Notes: generated from the letters alone by a model not told the origin. A stretch of 64,000 nt of DNA from Blastochloris tepida (GCF_003966715.1 NZ_AP018907.1:1910001-1974000), one strand, 5' to 3'. Counted from the stretch's first letter, positions 38,407 to 46,988 are shown. Program-made: numbers and translations.

Positions 38407-38484
38407 TGTAGGGCGGAATAACGTCAGCGTATTCCGCCAGCATCGGCCGCCTCGGCGCAATAGGCTACGCTATTGCGCCCTACA
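38407..38484. repeat. Palindromic element with three nested stems
   Basis: The outer arms TGTAGGG (38407) and CCCTACA (38478) enclose two perfect 9-bp hairpins, GGCGGAATA/TATTCCGCC (38412-38438) and GGCGCAATA/TATTGCGCC (38454-38479). It can fold as a three-way junction. It lies between the convergent acetyltransferase and yidD genes. Sequences of this kind are dispersed in many proteobacterial genomes. Confidence 0.8.
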
Positions 38485-38487
38485 GAA

Positions 38488-38874
38488 TTACCGCCCCGCG
38501 GCGCGGTCGAGGTCGATTCCCTCCAGCAGCGAGCCCTCGGGCTCCGGCCCAGGATTGGTGGCGCGCCACAGCCCGTAGCGCCAGGGCAGGTACCAGCGCG
38601 CCTTCTCCGGCACCCGCTCGCAGACGAAGTCGAGCCCCGAGGTGCCGAGCGGCGTGCAGCGGCACAGCCGGGCGAAGCCCATCCAGCCGCCGGCCCACAG
38701 GCCGTGGCGGGCGATCGCCTCGTCCATGTAGGACGAGCAGGTGGGCAGATGCCGGCAGCCGCGGCCGGCCAGCATCGAGAAGCTGAGCTGGTAGGCGCGG
38801 ATCAGCCCGCGCGCGGCGAGCGCCGGCAGGCGGACGGCCCCGGCGAGGACGGCGCGGGGAGACGACGCCGTCAC
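38488..38874 (-). CDS. yidD: Membrane protein insertion efficiency factor YidD
   Basis: A 128-residue member of the YidD family, which assists YidC-mediated membrane insertion. The family core IRAYQLSFSMLAGRGCRHLP, TCSSYMDEAI and GFARLCRCTPLGTSGLDFV includes the conserved cysteines. The start is a GTG at 38874 that overlaps the stop of the IscU-like gene by four bases (GTGA). It is longer than E. coli YidD (85) at both ends. Confidence 0.92.
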   Translation of the reverse strand: MTASSPRAVLAGAVRLPALAARGLIRAYQLSFSMLAGRGCRHLPTCSSYMDEAIARHGLWAGGWMGFARLCRCTPLGTSGLDFVCERVPEKARWYLPWRYGLWRATNPGPEPEGSLLEGIDLDRAAGR

Positions 38875-39329
38875 ATCACCTCCTGATTGGCGGCGGCGGC
38901 CTCGCGCGCCTCGATCTGGGCGATCGCGTCGACCACCGCGTCGAAGGTGAGCAGCGTCGAGGCGTGGCGCGCCTTGTAGTCGCGCACCGGCTCCAGCACC
39001 TCGATGTCGGCCCATTTGCCGCCGGGCGGCGCGCCCTTCTCCTTGAGCATGCTGCGCACGGTCTCGCGCAGATGGCGCAACTCCTCGGCGTTCGAGCCGA
39101 CGATGTTGCGCGCCATGATCGAGGACGAGGCCTGGCCGAGCGCGCAGGCCTTCACCTCATGGGCGAAATCGGTCACCACGCCGCCCTCCATCTTCAGGTC
39201 GACGGTGACCGTCGAGCCGCAGAGCTTGGAATGGGCGGTGGCGGTGGCGTGCGGCTCGGTCAGCCGGCCGATGCGCGGGATGGTTCCCGCCAGTTCGAGG
39301 ATGCGGCGGTTGTAGACGTCGTTGAGCAT
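38871..39329 (-). CDS. IscU/NifU-like iron-sulfur scaffold protein
   Basis: A 152-residue scaffold-type protein. Cluster-ligand cysteines are at about 37 (KLCGSTV) and 62 (KACALGQASSSIM). The region where IscU has His-Cys reads ARHASTLLTFDAV, so a histidine remains near 122 but the third cysteine is absent. The protein is therefore either a variant scaffold or has another role. No isc or suf genes are adjacent. It is translationally coupled to yidD. Confidence 0.82.
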   Translation of the reverse strand: MLNDVYNRRILELAGTIPRIGRLTEPHATATAHSKLCGSTVTVDLKMEGGVVTDFAHEVKACALGQASSSIMARNIVGSNAEELRHLRETVRSMLKEKGAPPGGKWADIEVLEPVRDYKARHASTLLTFDAVVDAIAQIEAREAAAANQEVM

Positions 39330-39541
39330 CGCGCAAACGTGATCTTGGCCGGGATGTTGGCCCTACCGGCCTGTTCGGGGTGCGACGATAGCATATATGG
39401 ATGTGCGGACGCGACGGCGGCAAGCTCGCCGGAGCGAGGTTCGAGGCGCGGTGGTCCGGTTCAGGCTCCGCGCCGTACACGACCCAGCCGATCCCGGTGA
39501 CACCCGGCGCGTTTCCCCCGCGCCGTCGAACGGAGACCTCG
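39330..39541. other. Divergent gap between the IscU-like gene and folE
   Basis: A gap of 212 bases with an AT-rich CATATATGG patch near 39393 that could hold a -10 element for folE. No well-spaced -35 is visible. Confidence 0.3.
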
Positions 39542-40186
39542 ATGGACGCCAGCGTCGCCCCCCTGTTCCCCCAGGCCAAGGACACTCCAACCCAGCCGAC
39601 GCCCCCCGTGGCGCGGCCGAGCCGCGCCGAAGCCGAAGCCGCCGTGCGCACGCTGATCGCCTGGACCGGCGACGATCCGACCCGCGAGGGGCTGATCGAC
39701 ACCCCGGCCCGCGTGGTCAAGGCGTATGAGGAACTCTATCGCGGCTACGGCGAGGATGCGGAGGCGTTCCTGGAGCGCACCTTCTCAGAGACCGGCGGCT
39801 ATGACGACATGGTGCTGGTGCGCGACATCCCGTTCCATTCGCACTGCGAGCACCACATGGTGCCGTTCTTCGGCAAGGCGCATATCGCCTATGTGCCGGT
39901 CGACCGGGTGGTCGGCCTGTCGAAGATCGCCCGCATCGTCGATGCCTTCGCCCGCCGGCTGCAGACCCAGGAGCACCTGACGGCGCAGATCATCGGCACC
40001 ATCGACGAGGTGCTGAAGCCGCGCGGCGTGGCGGTGCTGATCGAGGCCGAGCACATGTGCATGACCATGCGCGGCGTGCAGAAGGCCGGCGCCTCGACGC
40101 TCACCACCCAGTTCACCGGCGTGTTCCGCGACGACCCGGCCGAGCAGGCGCGCTTCATGACCCTGCTGCGCCAGGGGCGCGGGTGA
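39542..40186 (+). CDS. folE: GTP cyclohydrolase I
   Basis: A 214-residue enzyme converting GTP to dihydroneopterin triphosphate, the first step of folate synthesis. Zinc ligands are visible as Cys102 and His105 in [11 protein letters not shown] and Cys173 in EHMCMTMRG. The [10 protein letters not shown] segment is standard. The start [14 protein letters not shown] at 39542 gives a low-complexity N-terminus of about 25 residues. The frame is open upstream but not conserved. hisI follows after one repeat element. Confidence 0.95.
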   Translation: MDASVAPLFPQAKDTPTQPTPPVARPSRAEAEAAVRTLIAWTGDDPTREGLIDTPARVVKAYEELYRGYGEDAEAFLERTFSETGGYDDMVLVRDIPFHSHCEHHMVPFFGKAHIAYVPVDRVVGLSKIARIVDAFARRLQTQEHLTAQIIGTIDEVLKPRGVAVLIEAEHMCMTMRGVQKAGASTLTTQFTGVFRDDPAEQARFMTLLRQGRG

Positions 40187-40196
40187 CGTTTCGCGG

Positions 40197-40322
40197 TCAT
40201 ACGGTTTCCGGCTGATCAAGCCGGACAACCGTATTCCGATCGCCGAAAATCCCATTATAGAACAAGGGGTTTTCGGCGAGATCGTTTCCGGTATCCCGAA
40301 GGGATCAACCGGAAACCGCATC
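40197..40322 (-). repeat. Three-hairpin intergenic repeat, copy 5 (inverted)
   Basis: It carries the arms of copies 1-3 in reverse order and orientation, ending GTTTCCGGTATCCC then GAAGGGATCAACCGGAAACC. It fills most of the 226-base gap between folE and hisI. Confidence 0.85.
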
Positions 40323-40412
40323 AAGCCCGTATCGCGCGCGGACCGGCCGCAGCGCCATGCCCGCTGCCGCGGCCGGTTCGTTCGCCGCCGGTTCTTGCGC
40401 CCAAGGATCATC

Positions 40413-40877
40413 ATGTCCGCTGAATACCAACGCTTCTCGCCGCGCGGCACCGCCGCCGAGATCGAGGAGGGCCTCGCCCTCGCCCCCAAGTTCGATGCCG
40501 ACGGGCTCGTCACCGCCGTAGTCACCGATGCCGGCGACGGCACGGTGCTGATGCTGGCGCACATGAACGCCGACGCGCTGGCGCTGACCATCGAGACCGG
40601 GTTCGCCCACTACTGGTCGCGCTCGCGCAAGGCGTTGTGGAAGAAGGGCGAGACCTCCGGCCATCTGCAGCGGGTGACCGATCTGCGCATCGACTGCGAC
40701 CAGGACGCGGTGTGGCTGGCGGTGGAGCAGACGGGCGACGCCGCCTGCCACACCGGCCGCAAGAGCTGCTTCTACCGCCGCATCCCGCTCGGCCGGGCGC
40801 CCTCGCCCGCGCTGGAGATGGAGTTGGTCGACGGCGAGCGGCGGTTCGACCCGGCCGCCGTCTACCGCCGGACGTGA
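40413..40877 (+). CDS. hisI: Phosphoribosyl-AMP cyclohydrolase
   Basis: A 154-residue histidine-pathway enzyme that opens the adenine ring of phosphoribosyl-AMP. Metal-binding residues are in [11 protein letters not shown] (Asp94, Cys95, Asp96, Asp98) and [12 protein letters not shown] (Cys112, Cys119). The start at 40413 follows AAGGA. It is the single-domain form, without the HisE pyrophosphohydrolase. Confidence 0.95.
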   Translation: MSAEYQRFSPRGTAAEIEEGLALAPKFDADGLVTAVVTDAGDGTVLMLAHMNADALALTIETGFAHYWSRSRKALWKKGETSGHLQRVTDLRIDCDQDAVWLAVEQTGDAACHTGRKSCFYRRIPLGRAPSPALEMELVDGERRFDPAAVYRRT

Positions 40878-40951
40878 CCGGCTTCGCGCCGTCGTCACAT
40901 TCGTGGTCTACGTGAATCGCATGCGCCTGCCCCCCGCAGGCCGAGGCATAG

Positions 40952-41989
40952 ATGGACGCCGAACGCGATCTCAATCGCCTGCGCCCGCGGCGGCGCGCTT
41001 TCTTCTCCATCATGCGGCGCGGCCGCGCCCGACCGGCTCCGCCGGAAGAGCCTCCGCGCGCCGAGCCCCGGCGGCCGCGACCGACGCTCGGGCTGGTGCT
41101 GGGCGGCGGCGCCGCGCGCGGCCTCGCCCATATCGGCGTGCTGAACACGCTGGCGGAAGCCGGCATCATGCCCGACGTGATCGCCGGCACCTCGATCGGC
41201 GCGGTGGTCGGCGGCTGCCATGCTTGCGGCAAGCTCGAAGCGATCGAGACCTGGGCGCGCCGGCTCAACCGGCGCCGACTGCTCGGGCTGATGGACGTCT
41301 CGCTCGCCGGCGGGCTGGTCAGCGGCGAGCGGCTGGCGCGGCTGCTGGTGCGCGAGATCGGCGACCTCGACATCGAGTCCCTGCCCTGCACCTTCGCCGC
41401 CATCGCCACCGAGCTCGGCACCGGCAACGAGGTGTGGCTGACGCGCGGCGGGCTGGTGCCGGCGATGCGCGCCTCCTACGCGCTGCCCGGCGTGTTCCCG
41501 CCGGTGCGGATCGCCGGGCGCTGGCTGGTCGATGGCGCGCTGGTCGATCCGGTTCCGGTCAGCGCCGCCCGCGCGCTCGGCGCCCGGCTGGTGATCGCGG
41601 TCAATCTCAACACCGAGACGCTGGGCGGCCGCGGCGGCGTGGTGCCCGCCTTCGGCACCGACGGCACCGAGGGCGGGGAGAAGGTGCGGCGGCGGCAGCA
41701 GCGCGCCAGCACCTTCCGCCAGGACCGTCTCACCCGCCGCCGCCTGCTCGAAACCCAGAGCGGCGTGCCCGGCCTGCCGACGGTGATGGTGGAAGCCTAC
41801 AGCGTGATGCAGGACCGCATCTCCCGCTCGCGGCTGGCCGGCGATCCGCCCGACGTTCTGATCGGCCCCAAGGTGGGGCGGATCGGCCTGTTCGATTTCC
41901 ACCGCGCGGCCGAGACCATCGAGGCCGGGCGCATCGCCACCGAGGCGGCGCTGCCGGACATCAAGGCCGCGCTGGCGGCCCTGGCGTGA
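40952..41989 (+). CDS. Patatin-like phospholipase
   Basis: A 345-residue protein of the patatin/RssA group. The oxyanion loop GGGAARG lies near residue 51, the nucleophile Ser81 is in GTSIG, and Asp194 of the catalytic dyad is in DGALVDP. The N-terminal 40 residues are rich in Arg and Pro and have no signal peptide, so the enzyme is probably cytoplasmic or membrane-associated. The C-terminal 90 residues are arginine-rich. Substrate not shown by the sequence. Confidence 0.9.
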   Translation: MDAERDLNRLRPRRRAFFSIMRRGRARPAPPEEPPRAEPRRPRPTLGLVLGGGAARGLAHIGVLNTLAEAGIMPDVIAGTSIGAVVGGCHACGKLEAIETWARRLNRRRLLGLMDVSLAGGLVSGERLARLLVREIGDLDIESLPCTFAAIATELGTGNEVWLTRGGLVPAMRASYALPGVFPPVRIAGRWLVDGALVDPVPVSAARALGARLVIAVNLNTETLGGRGGVVPAFGTDGTEGGEKVRRRQQRASTFRQDRLTRRRLLETQSGVPGLPTVMVEAYSVMQDRISRSRLAGDPPDVLIGPKVGRIGLFDFHRAAETIEAGRIATEAALPDIKAALAALA

Positions 41990-42024
41990 TGCGGTCGTGC
42001 GGATGACCGGCTCGGCCCATTCTT

Positions 42025-42501
42025 CCCTCTCCCCTTGCGGGCTACGGCGTTCACGGATTTGAATCGCCTGGGCCGAGAGAGATCGAGCCGAAACGCGATC
42101 TCTTTCGGCGTGACTTGCGCCTGCGGCGTCTGGCACAAGCCCGCCGTCGTCATGGCCGGGCTTGTCCCGGCCATCCACGTCTTTGTTTTCAAATAGGTTT
42201 TCAAGACGTGGATGCCCGCGACAAGCGCGGGCATGACGAGTTCAATCCTGCGGCCTCCGGTAACTGCCGATCCACCGCGTTCTCGATGAGACATCCGCAG
42301 CCTGTCCATTAAGCCATTGATGGCTCAGCACAGAATCAGATCCATGAATCCCGTAGCTCTTGCGGGAGAGGGTGGCGGGACCGAGCATCAGCGAGGTCAC
42401 GCCGGGTGAGGGGTGCAGATGGGCGAACGCTGAAGGATTCACCCCTCACCCGCCTCGCGATCTGACGATCGCTCGGCACCCTCTCCCGCAAGGGGAGAGG
42501 G
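42025..42501. repeat. Long palindromic element, copy 1 (477 bp)
   Basis: It is bounded by 17-bp terminal inverted repeats, CCCTCTCCCCTTGCGGG and CCCGCAAGGGGAGAGGG. Inside are a TCATGGCCGGG/CCCGGCCATCC stem, a GATGCCCGC/GCGGGCATGACG stem, ACGTCTT/AAGACGT arms, and a terminal stem of the type widespread in rhizobial genomes. A near-identical copy lies at 55011-55482. It has no transposase gene. Confidence 0.85.
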
Positions 42502-42545
42502 GAAGAAGGCGGCTTTCCTTCGACGACTGTTCCAGGCCGGACACC

Positions 42546-43286
42546 CTATGACCACCGCCGGCCGCCGATCGGGTCGAACAGCGCGAAGCCGACGAGGCCG
42601 GCGACGAAGCCGCCGAGGTGCGCCTCCCAGGCGATGGTGCTGCCGGCGAAGTCGCTGCCGAGGCTGCCCAGGCCGAACAGGAAATTGAGCAGCACCCACA
42701 CCGCCAGGAAGGCGACGATGCGCGGATCGCGCAGCGCCTGGGCGAGCGGCAGCGCCGGCACGCGAAAGGCCGCGGCGCCATGGGCGCGGAAGGCGCTGAG
42801 CGGACCGCCGGCCTCGAACACGAACCGTGCCGCCGCCGCCATGCAGCCCGACAGCGCCGCCGAGGCGCCGACCAGCGGCAGCGGGTCGCCAATGTGCAGC
42901 ACAAGATGGGCGGCGGCGCCGGCCGCCGCGGTCATGACGAAGAAGCCGAGAAAGCGCGCCGTGCCGAACCGCCACGCCACCGGCGACCCAAAGGCGAGAA
43001 GCCACACGCTGTTGATGGTCACGTGCCCCCAATCGGCGTGCAGGAACGCGTAGGTGACGAAGGTCCACACGTCGGCGGCCACCCCGCCCGGCCATTCGAC
43101 GAGGCCCATGGCATCGCCGCCGTAGCGGGCCGGGATGAAGGCGAAATAGAGCAGGATGTCGACGCTGGCCTCCCGCCCCACCAGCTCCCGGATGAGATGC
43201 ACGGCGACCAGGGCGCCGGTGAGCGCCAGCACCACCTGGGGCACGTTGAACATCGGCTCTGCGCGCGGGCGGTTGAAGGCGTCCAT
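42546..43286 (-). CDS. Rhomboid family intramembrane serine protease
   Basis: A 246-residue membrane protease with about six helices. Catalytic Ser142 is in GASAALSG and His223 in AWEAHLGG. The HADWGHVTINSVWLLAFG segment is the rhomboid H-x-N helix. The start MDAFNRPRAEPMFNVPQ at 43286 gives a complete fold, while the open frame upstream is not conserved. Substrates unknown. Confidence 0.9.
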   Translation of the reverse strand: MDAFNRPRAEPMFNVPQVVLALTGALVAVHLIRELVGREASVDILLYFAFIPARYGGDAMGLVEWPGGVAADVWTFVTYAFLHADWGHVTINSVWLLAFGSPVAWRFGTARFLGFFVMTAAAGAAAHLVLHIGDPLPLVGASAALSGCMAAAARFVFEAGGPLSAFRAHGAAAFRVPALPLAQALRDPRIVAFLAVWVLLNFLFGLGSLGSDFAGSTIAWEAHLGGFVAGLVGFALFDPIGGRRWS

Positions 43287-43646
43287 GGTCACTCCCGTAT
43301 GGATGTCGCAGCGGCAGTGTCCGCCCCGGGGATGGAACGGACCGGCGGGACCGGCGGCCGGAGGCAAGCGGTGGGCGCCCGCCATCCGGACGTCAAGGCA
43401 TGACCCGGACCGCGTCCGCGCGCAAGGCAGACCCGCGCACCTGCAGCCTGTGGATAGCCGCCAATCCATCAAATTGCACACATGCCCGTAGCCCCCGCTT
43501 AACGGTGGGGGAGCCATAGGCGTCGCCCGCCGAATTTTCTCCGCCTTCGCGCTCCAGGTGCTCGTTCGCGTCACAGGAGCTCGAAGGCGACTGAGGCCCG
43601 GCACGCCGTTCCGCACGGAACCGGCCGGCCGCAACGGAGCCGCATC
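43287..43646. other. Divergent gap between rhomboid and PAS_5 genes
   Basis: This stretch of 360 bases holds no convincing gene and no repeat element that I can see. Promoters for both neighbours are expected here, but I find no pair of hexamers with good spacing. Confidence 0.35.
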
Positions 43647-44270
43647 ATGAAACACCCGATCCTGCGGGATCTGTTTGCGGAGTGGACCCGGTTGAAGGGC
43701 AATGGCCGCGCCCCCGAGCGCGCCATGCTGTCGCCGGCCGCCATTCCGGGCGTGCTGCCGGATGCCGTGGTGCTGGCATTCGATCCCGCCGCCGGGCACC
43801 CGGTGCGGGTGGCCGGCTCGCGGGTCTGCGCGCTGTTCGGCCGCGAGCTGCGCGGCCACGGCCTCGTCGCGCTGTTCGAGCCGGCCGAGCGGGCGGCGGC
43901 GGCGGCGCTGGTCGAGGGCATCGCCGACGCCCAGCTTCCGGCGCTGGCGGCGCTGGTCGGCCGGAGCGCCAGCCATGGCGAGCTCGACCTGCAGCTCCTG
44001 CTGCTGCCGCTGCGGGTGGATGGCGAGACCCACGAGCGGCTGCTCGGCGGGCTGGTGGGCACGGCGCTGCCGTGGTGGCTGGCGCGCGATCCGGTGCGCA
44101 GCCTGCGGATCCGCTCGCTGCGCAACCTGCAGGACCCGCGCAGCCTGCAAAGCCCGCGCGAGATGCAGGACCCGCACGACCTGCGTCACCCGCGCGAGGC
44201 CGGCGCGGCGCCCGCCCGATCCCTTGCCAACTTTATGAACGCGCCCCAGCGGAAGCTTACGCGGTGTTAA
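43647..44270 (+). CDS. PAS_5 domain protein with C-terminal hexapeptide repeats
   Basis: A 207-residue protein. Residues 1-150 fit the alphaproteobacterial PAS_5 family: HPILRDLFAEWTRL, APERAMLSPAAIPGVLPDA, VRVAGSRVCALFGRELRGHG. Such proteins are thought to sense or scaffold in cell-cycle or signalling complexes. The C-terminus has four hexapeptides, RNLQDP, RSLQSP, REMQDP and HDLRHP, encoded by an 18-bp tandem repeat. A PilZ gene follows 58 bases downstream on the same strand. Confidence 0.85.
   Translation: MKHPILRDLFAEWTRLKGNGRAPERAMLSPAAIPGVLPDAVVLAFDPAAGHPVRVAGSRVCALFGRELRGHGLVALFEPAERAAAAALVEGIADAQLPALAALVGRSASHGELDLQLLLLPLRVDGETHERLLGGLVGTALPWWLARDPVRSLRIRSLRNLQDPRSLQSPREMQDPHDLRHPREAGAAPARSLANFMNAPQRKLTRC
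44121..44192. repeat. 18-bp tandem repeat, four units, inside the PAS_5 gene
   Basis: The units are CGCAACCTGCAGGACCCG, CGCAGCCTGCAAAGCCCG, CGCGAGATGCAGGACCCG and CACGACCTGCGTCACCCG. They are in frame, so copy number can change without a frameshift. A diverged partial unit precedes them. Confidence 0.85.
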
Positions 44271-44328
44271 CCAAGCGCGAACATCATGGTGCGTCAGGGA
44301 ACCCTGTCTCCAGCCTCAATGCCGGGCC

Positions 44329-44952
44329 ATGGCCGACGCAGCGCAAACACTCCGGCTGAACACGGCCGAACGACGACGCCACCAGCGCGTCGCCGTCACG
44401 CTGCTCGGCCGCTTCATGCTGGAGGACCAGCAGGAATATCCCTGCCAGACACTCAACATGTCGCCGGGCGGCGTGGCGCTGATTGCGCCGGTGCTGCCGC
44501 GCAAGGGCGAGCGCGTGGTCGCCTATATCGACCAGATCGGCCGGATCGAGGGTGCGGTGGCGCGAGTGTTCGAGCACGGCTTCGCCATGACCATCTCGGC
44601 CACCCTGCGCCGGCGCGAGAAGCTGGCCGAAGCGCTGACGTGGCTCGCCAACCGCGGCAAGCTCGGCCTGCCGGAAGACCGCCGCCACGCCCGTCTGGCG
44701 CCGCGCGATCCGCGCTCGATCATCACGCTGCCCACCGGCTCGACCTTCCCGTGCCTGGTTGTCGACGTGTCGCTGTCGGGTGCCGCGGTGCGCAGCGAGA
44801 TTCGCCCGCCGGTCGGCACCCGCATCACGCTCGGGCGCACCCCGGCACGGGTTGTGCGCCAGCTCGAGAACGGCTTCGCCGTCGAGTTCGCCCGCTACCA
44901 GCAGCTCTCGACGCTGGAGGAGGAGCTGCGCATCCCCGACCCGGGGTTCTGA
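44329..44952 (+). CDS. Protein with two PilZ domains
   Basis: A 207-residue protein. PilZ domain 1 has RRRHQRVAV and LNMSPGGVALIA. Domain 2 has RRHARLAPR and VDVSLSGAAVRSE. The RxxxR and [DN]xSxxG motifs that bind cyclic di-GMP are close to intact in domain 1 and partly kept in domain 2. It probably responds to cyclic di-GMP. It is downstream of the PAS_5 gene. Confidence 0.85.
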   Translation: MADAAQTLRLNTAERRRHQRVAVTLLGRFMLEDQQEYPCQTLNMSPGGVALIAPVLPRKGERVVAYIDQIGRIEGAVARVFEHGFAMTISATLRRREKLAEALTWLANRGKLGLPEDRRHARLAPRDPRSIITLPTGSTFPCLVVDVSLSGAAVRSEIRPPVGTRITLGRTPARVVRQLENGFAVEFARYQQLSTLEEELRIPDPGF

Positions 44953-45035
44953 CAGCCATGCTGCGCCGCGCGCCGCGTTGACGTGGCCGGCGAAACCGGG
45001 CACGCAGCGGCTTTCCCCCCGGCCCCGTTCCATCG

Positions 45036-45911
45036 ATGCCCGCCTCGTCCAGATACGCCGCGCTCGCCGGCATCGGCCTGATGCTGCTCGGCGTCATGAT
45101 GTTCTCGCTCAACGACGCCATGGGCAAATGGCTGGTGGCGACCTACACGGTCGGCCAAGTGGTGCTGATCCGCTCCGCCGCCTCGCTGGTAATGCTGACG
45201 CCGCTCCTGATGCGCGAGGGTCTGGCGCGCGTGCTGCGGCCGGAGCAGCCCTGGCTGCAGGCCGGCCGGGTGGCCGCCGCCACCACCGAGGTCGGCATCT
45301 TCTATTGGGTGCTGAGCTACCTGCCGCTCGCCGACACCATGACCTTCCTGATGGCCTCGCCGATCTTCGTGGTGGTGATCTCGGCCGTGGTGCTGCGCGA
45401 GCGGGTGGGCCCGCGGCGCTGGCTGCTGGTGGCGATCGGCTTTGCCGGCGTGGTGATCGCGCTCCGCCCCGGCGCCGGCTCGGTGTCACTGCCGGCGCTC
45501 GGCGCGCTGGTGGGGGCGCTGATGTTCGCGCTGATGAATGTGGCGAGCCGCATGCTGCGCGGCAGCTCCGATGTCACGCTGGTGTTCTGGCAGGCGGCCG
45601 GCGCGCTGCTGCTCGGCGCGGCGCTGGTGCCGTTCGGCTGGGTGGAGCCGAGCGCGCGCGATTTCGTGCTGCTGGCGCTGCTCGGCCTCGTGTCGTCGGT
45701 CGCGCACATGTGCGTGACGCGCTCGCTGAAGCTGGCGCCGGCCTCGCTGGTTGCGCCCTATCAATACACCTTCATCGCCTGGGCGGTGCTGTGGGGCTGG
45801 CTGATGTTCGGCGAGGTGCCCGACGTGCAGACGCTGATCGGCGCGACGGTGATCGTCGCCACCGGCCTCGTGCTGCTGTGGTCGGAGGCCCGTCCCGGCC
45901 GGCGGACGTGA
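45036..45911 (+). CDS. EamA/DMT family transporter
   Basis: A 291-residue membrane protein with about ten helices in two EamA repeats. Repeat 1 starts GIGLMLLGVMMFSLNDAMGK and repeat 2 starts near LPALGALVGALMFALMNVAS. Drug/metabolite transporters of this type export diverse small molecules. Substrate unknown. Confidence 0.88.
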   Translation: MPASSRYAALAGIGLMLLGVMMFSLNDAMGKWLVATYTVGQVVLIRSAASLVMLTPLLMREGLARVLRPEQPWLQAGRVAAATTEVGIFYWVLSYLPLADTMTFLMASPIFVVVISAVVLRERVGPRRWLLVAIGFAGVVIALRPGAGSVSLPALGALVGALMFALMNVASRMLRGSSDVTLVFWQAAGALLLGAALVPFGWVEPSARDFVLLALLGLVSSVAHMCVTRSLKLAPASLVAPYQYTFIAWAVLWGWLMFGEVPDVQTLIGATVIVATGLVLLWSEARPGRRT

Positions 45912-45983
45912 GCCGGGTGCGGCCTGGATTGCGGTCGCTGGCAGACCTCGGTTGTGGAGAATTTGAATCGAATTCGCGTCGGG

Positions 45984-46038
45984 TTTGCCGAAAACTCTCC
46001 TCGCATTCGCATCAAGTTCGCGATTCATTTTCGGCAAA
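45984..46038. terminator. 11-bp inverted repeat in AT-rich gap
   Basis: TTTGCCGAAAA at 45984-45994 and TTTTCGGCAAA at 46028-46038 are perfect inverted repeats with a 33-base loop. TAAAA follows the right arm. It lies after the EamA gene, in the lowest-GC stretch of the region (about 45955-46110), which also must hold the promoter of the cysteine peptidase gene. Confidence 0.45.
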
Positions 46039-46152
46039 ATAAAACATCATTTTCCGCGTATTCGATTCAACATTTCAGAAACATTGATTTGAGCGTTTAG
46101 CCCGCATTCAAAGTATCTGTGCCAGTCTTGCTCCTGCCCTGGGGAGGGTCAG

Positions 46153-46860
46153 ATGGACAAGACAGACAAATCGACCTTGAGATATCGGCACAAAGCCGGG
46201 ACTGTCTGGGCCGCCGGCGCAGGCGGCTTCGCTCTGTTCGCCATGAGCGTGTTCTTCGATCACGCCTCGGTGAGCGCTGCGCCCATCCGCCCGGCCCCGG
46301 TGATCCGGGCACTGACCGAGAAGCCGATCTATATCGCCGTCGGCGACTATGCCCGCCCGCCCATGGGCTGGGTGCAGTTCTGCAGCGAGCATGCGGAGGA
46401 CTGCCGCGGCGGGCCGACCGCGCCGCGCGACGTGCGGCTGACCGCCCCGAGCTGGACCCATCTCGTCGAGATCAACGACTACGTCAACGAGACGATCAAG
46501 CCCGCCACCGACCTCGATGTCTACGGCAAGGTGGAATACTGGACCTATCCGGGCGAACGCGGCGACTGCGAGGACTATGTGCTGCTGAAGCGCAAGCTGC
46601 TGCTCGATGCCGGCTGGCCGCGCGAGGCGCTGCTGATCACCGTGGTGCGCGACCAGCGCGACGAGGGCCACGCCGTCCTCACCGTGCGAACCGACCATGG
46701 CGAGTTCATTCTCGACAATCAGGTCGCCGATATCCTGCCCTGGCACGAGACCGGCTATCGCTTCGTGAAGCGGCAGAGCCAGTCCGATCCGAACCGCTGG
46801 GTGGCGCTCGGCGACAACCGGCCGCAGACGCCGGTGACCTCCTCGGATCACCGGCCCTAG
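46153..46860 (+). CDS. Transglutaminase-like cysteine peptidase (BTLCP family)
   Basis: A 235-residue exported protein of the bacterial transglutaminase-like cysteine proteinase family. The catalytic triad is visible: Cys139 in RGDCEDYV, His173 in EGHAVLTV and Asp188 in ILDNQ. An N-terminal hydrophobic segment at about 17-43 is a signal peptide or anchor. Relatives such as LapG cleave surface adhesins under cyclic di-GMP control. No LapD-like gene lies nearby. Confidence 0.9.
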   Translation: MDKTDKSTLRYRHKAGTVWAAGAGGFALFAMSVFFDHASVSAAPIRPAPVIRALTEKPIYIAVGDYARPPMGWVQFCSEHAEDCRGGPTAPRDVRLTAPSWTHLVEINDYVNETIKPATDLDVYGKVEYWTYPGERGDCEDYVLLKRKLLLDAGWPREALLITVVRDQRDEGHAVLTVRTDHGEFILDNQVADILPWHETGYRFVKRQSQSDPNRWVALGDNRPQTPVTSSDHRP

Positions 46861-46861
46861 G

Positions 46862-46905
46862 GCATTTTCCGCAAAAGTGGATACCGGTTTTGCGAAAGAA
46901 AATGC
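46862..46905. repeat. Small nested palindrome of rhizobial type
   Basis: The outer arms GCATTTTC and GAAAATGC and inner arms CGCAAAA and TTTTGCG surround GTGGATACCGG. Similar sequences recur between genes in rhizobial genomes. It directly follows the peptidase stop and may terminate transcription. Confidence 0.65.
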
Positions 46906-46988
46906 GGGGAGACGCGGTCGCTGGCGCAATCGCTCAGACATCCTCGCCACCAGCGCCCAGGCCGCCGCCAGTCACGGCCTAAACGCGG

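Noticed and set aside
38871..39329. Canonical IscU
   Set aside because: The third cysteine is absent and no isc or suf genes are adjacent, so the symbol was not assigned.
42025..42501. Insertion sequence with its own transposase
   Set aside because: It has terminal inverted repeats but no open frame resembling a transposase. At best it is a non-autonomous element.
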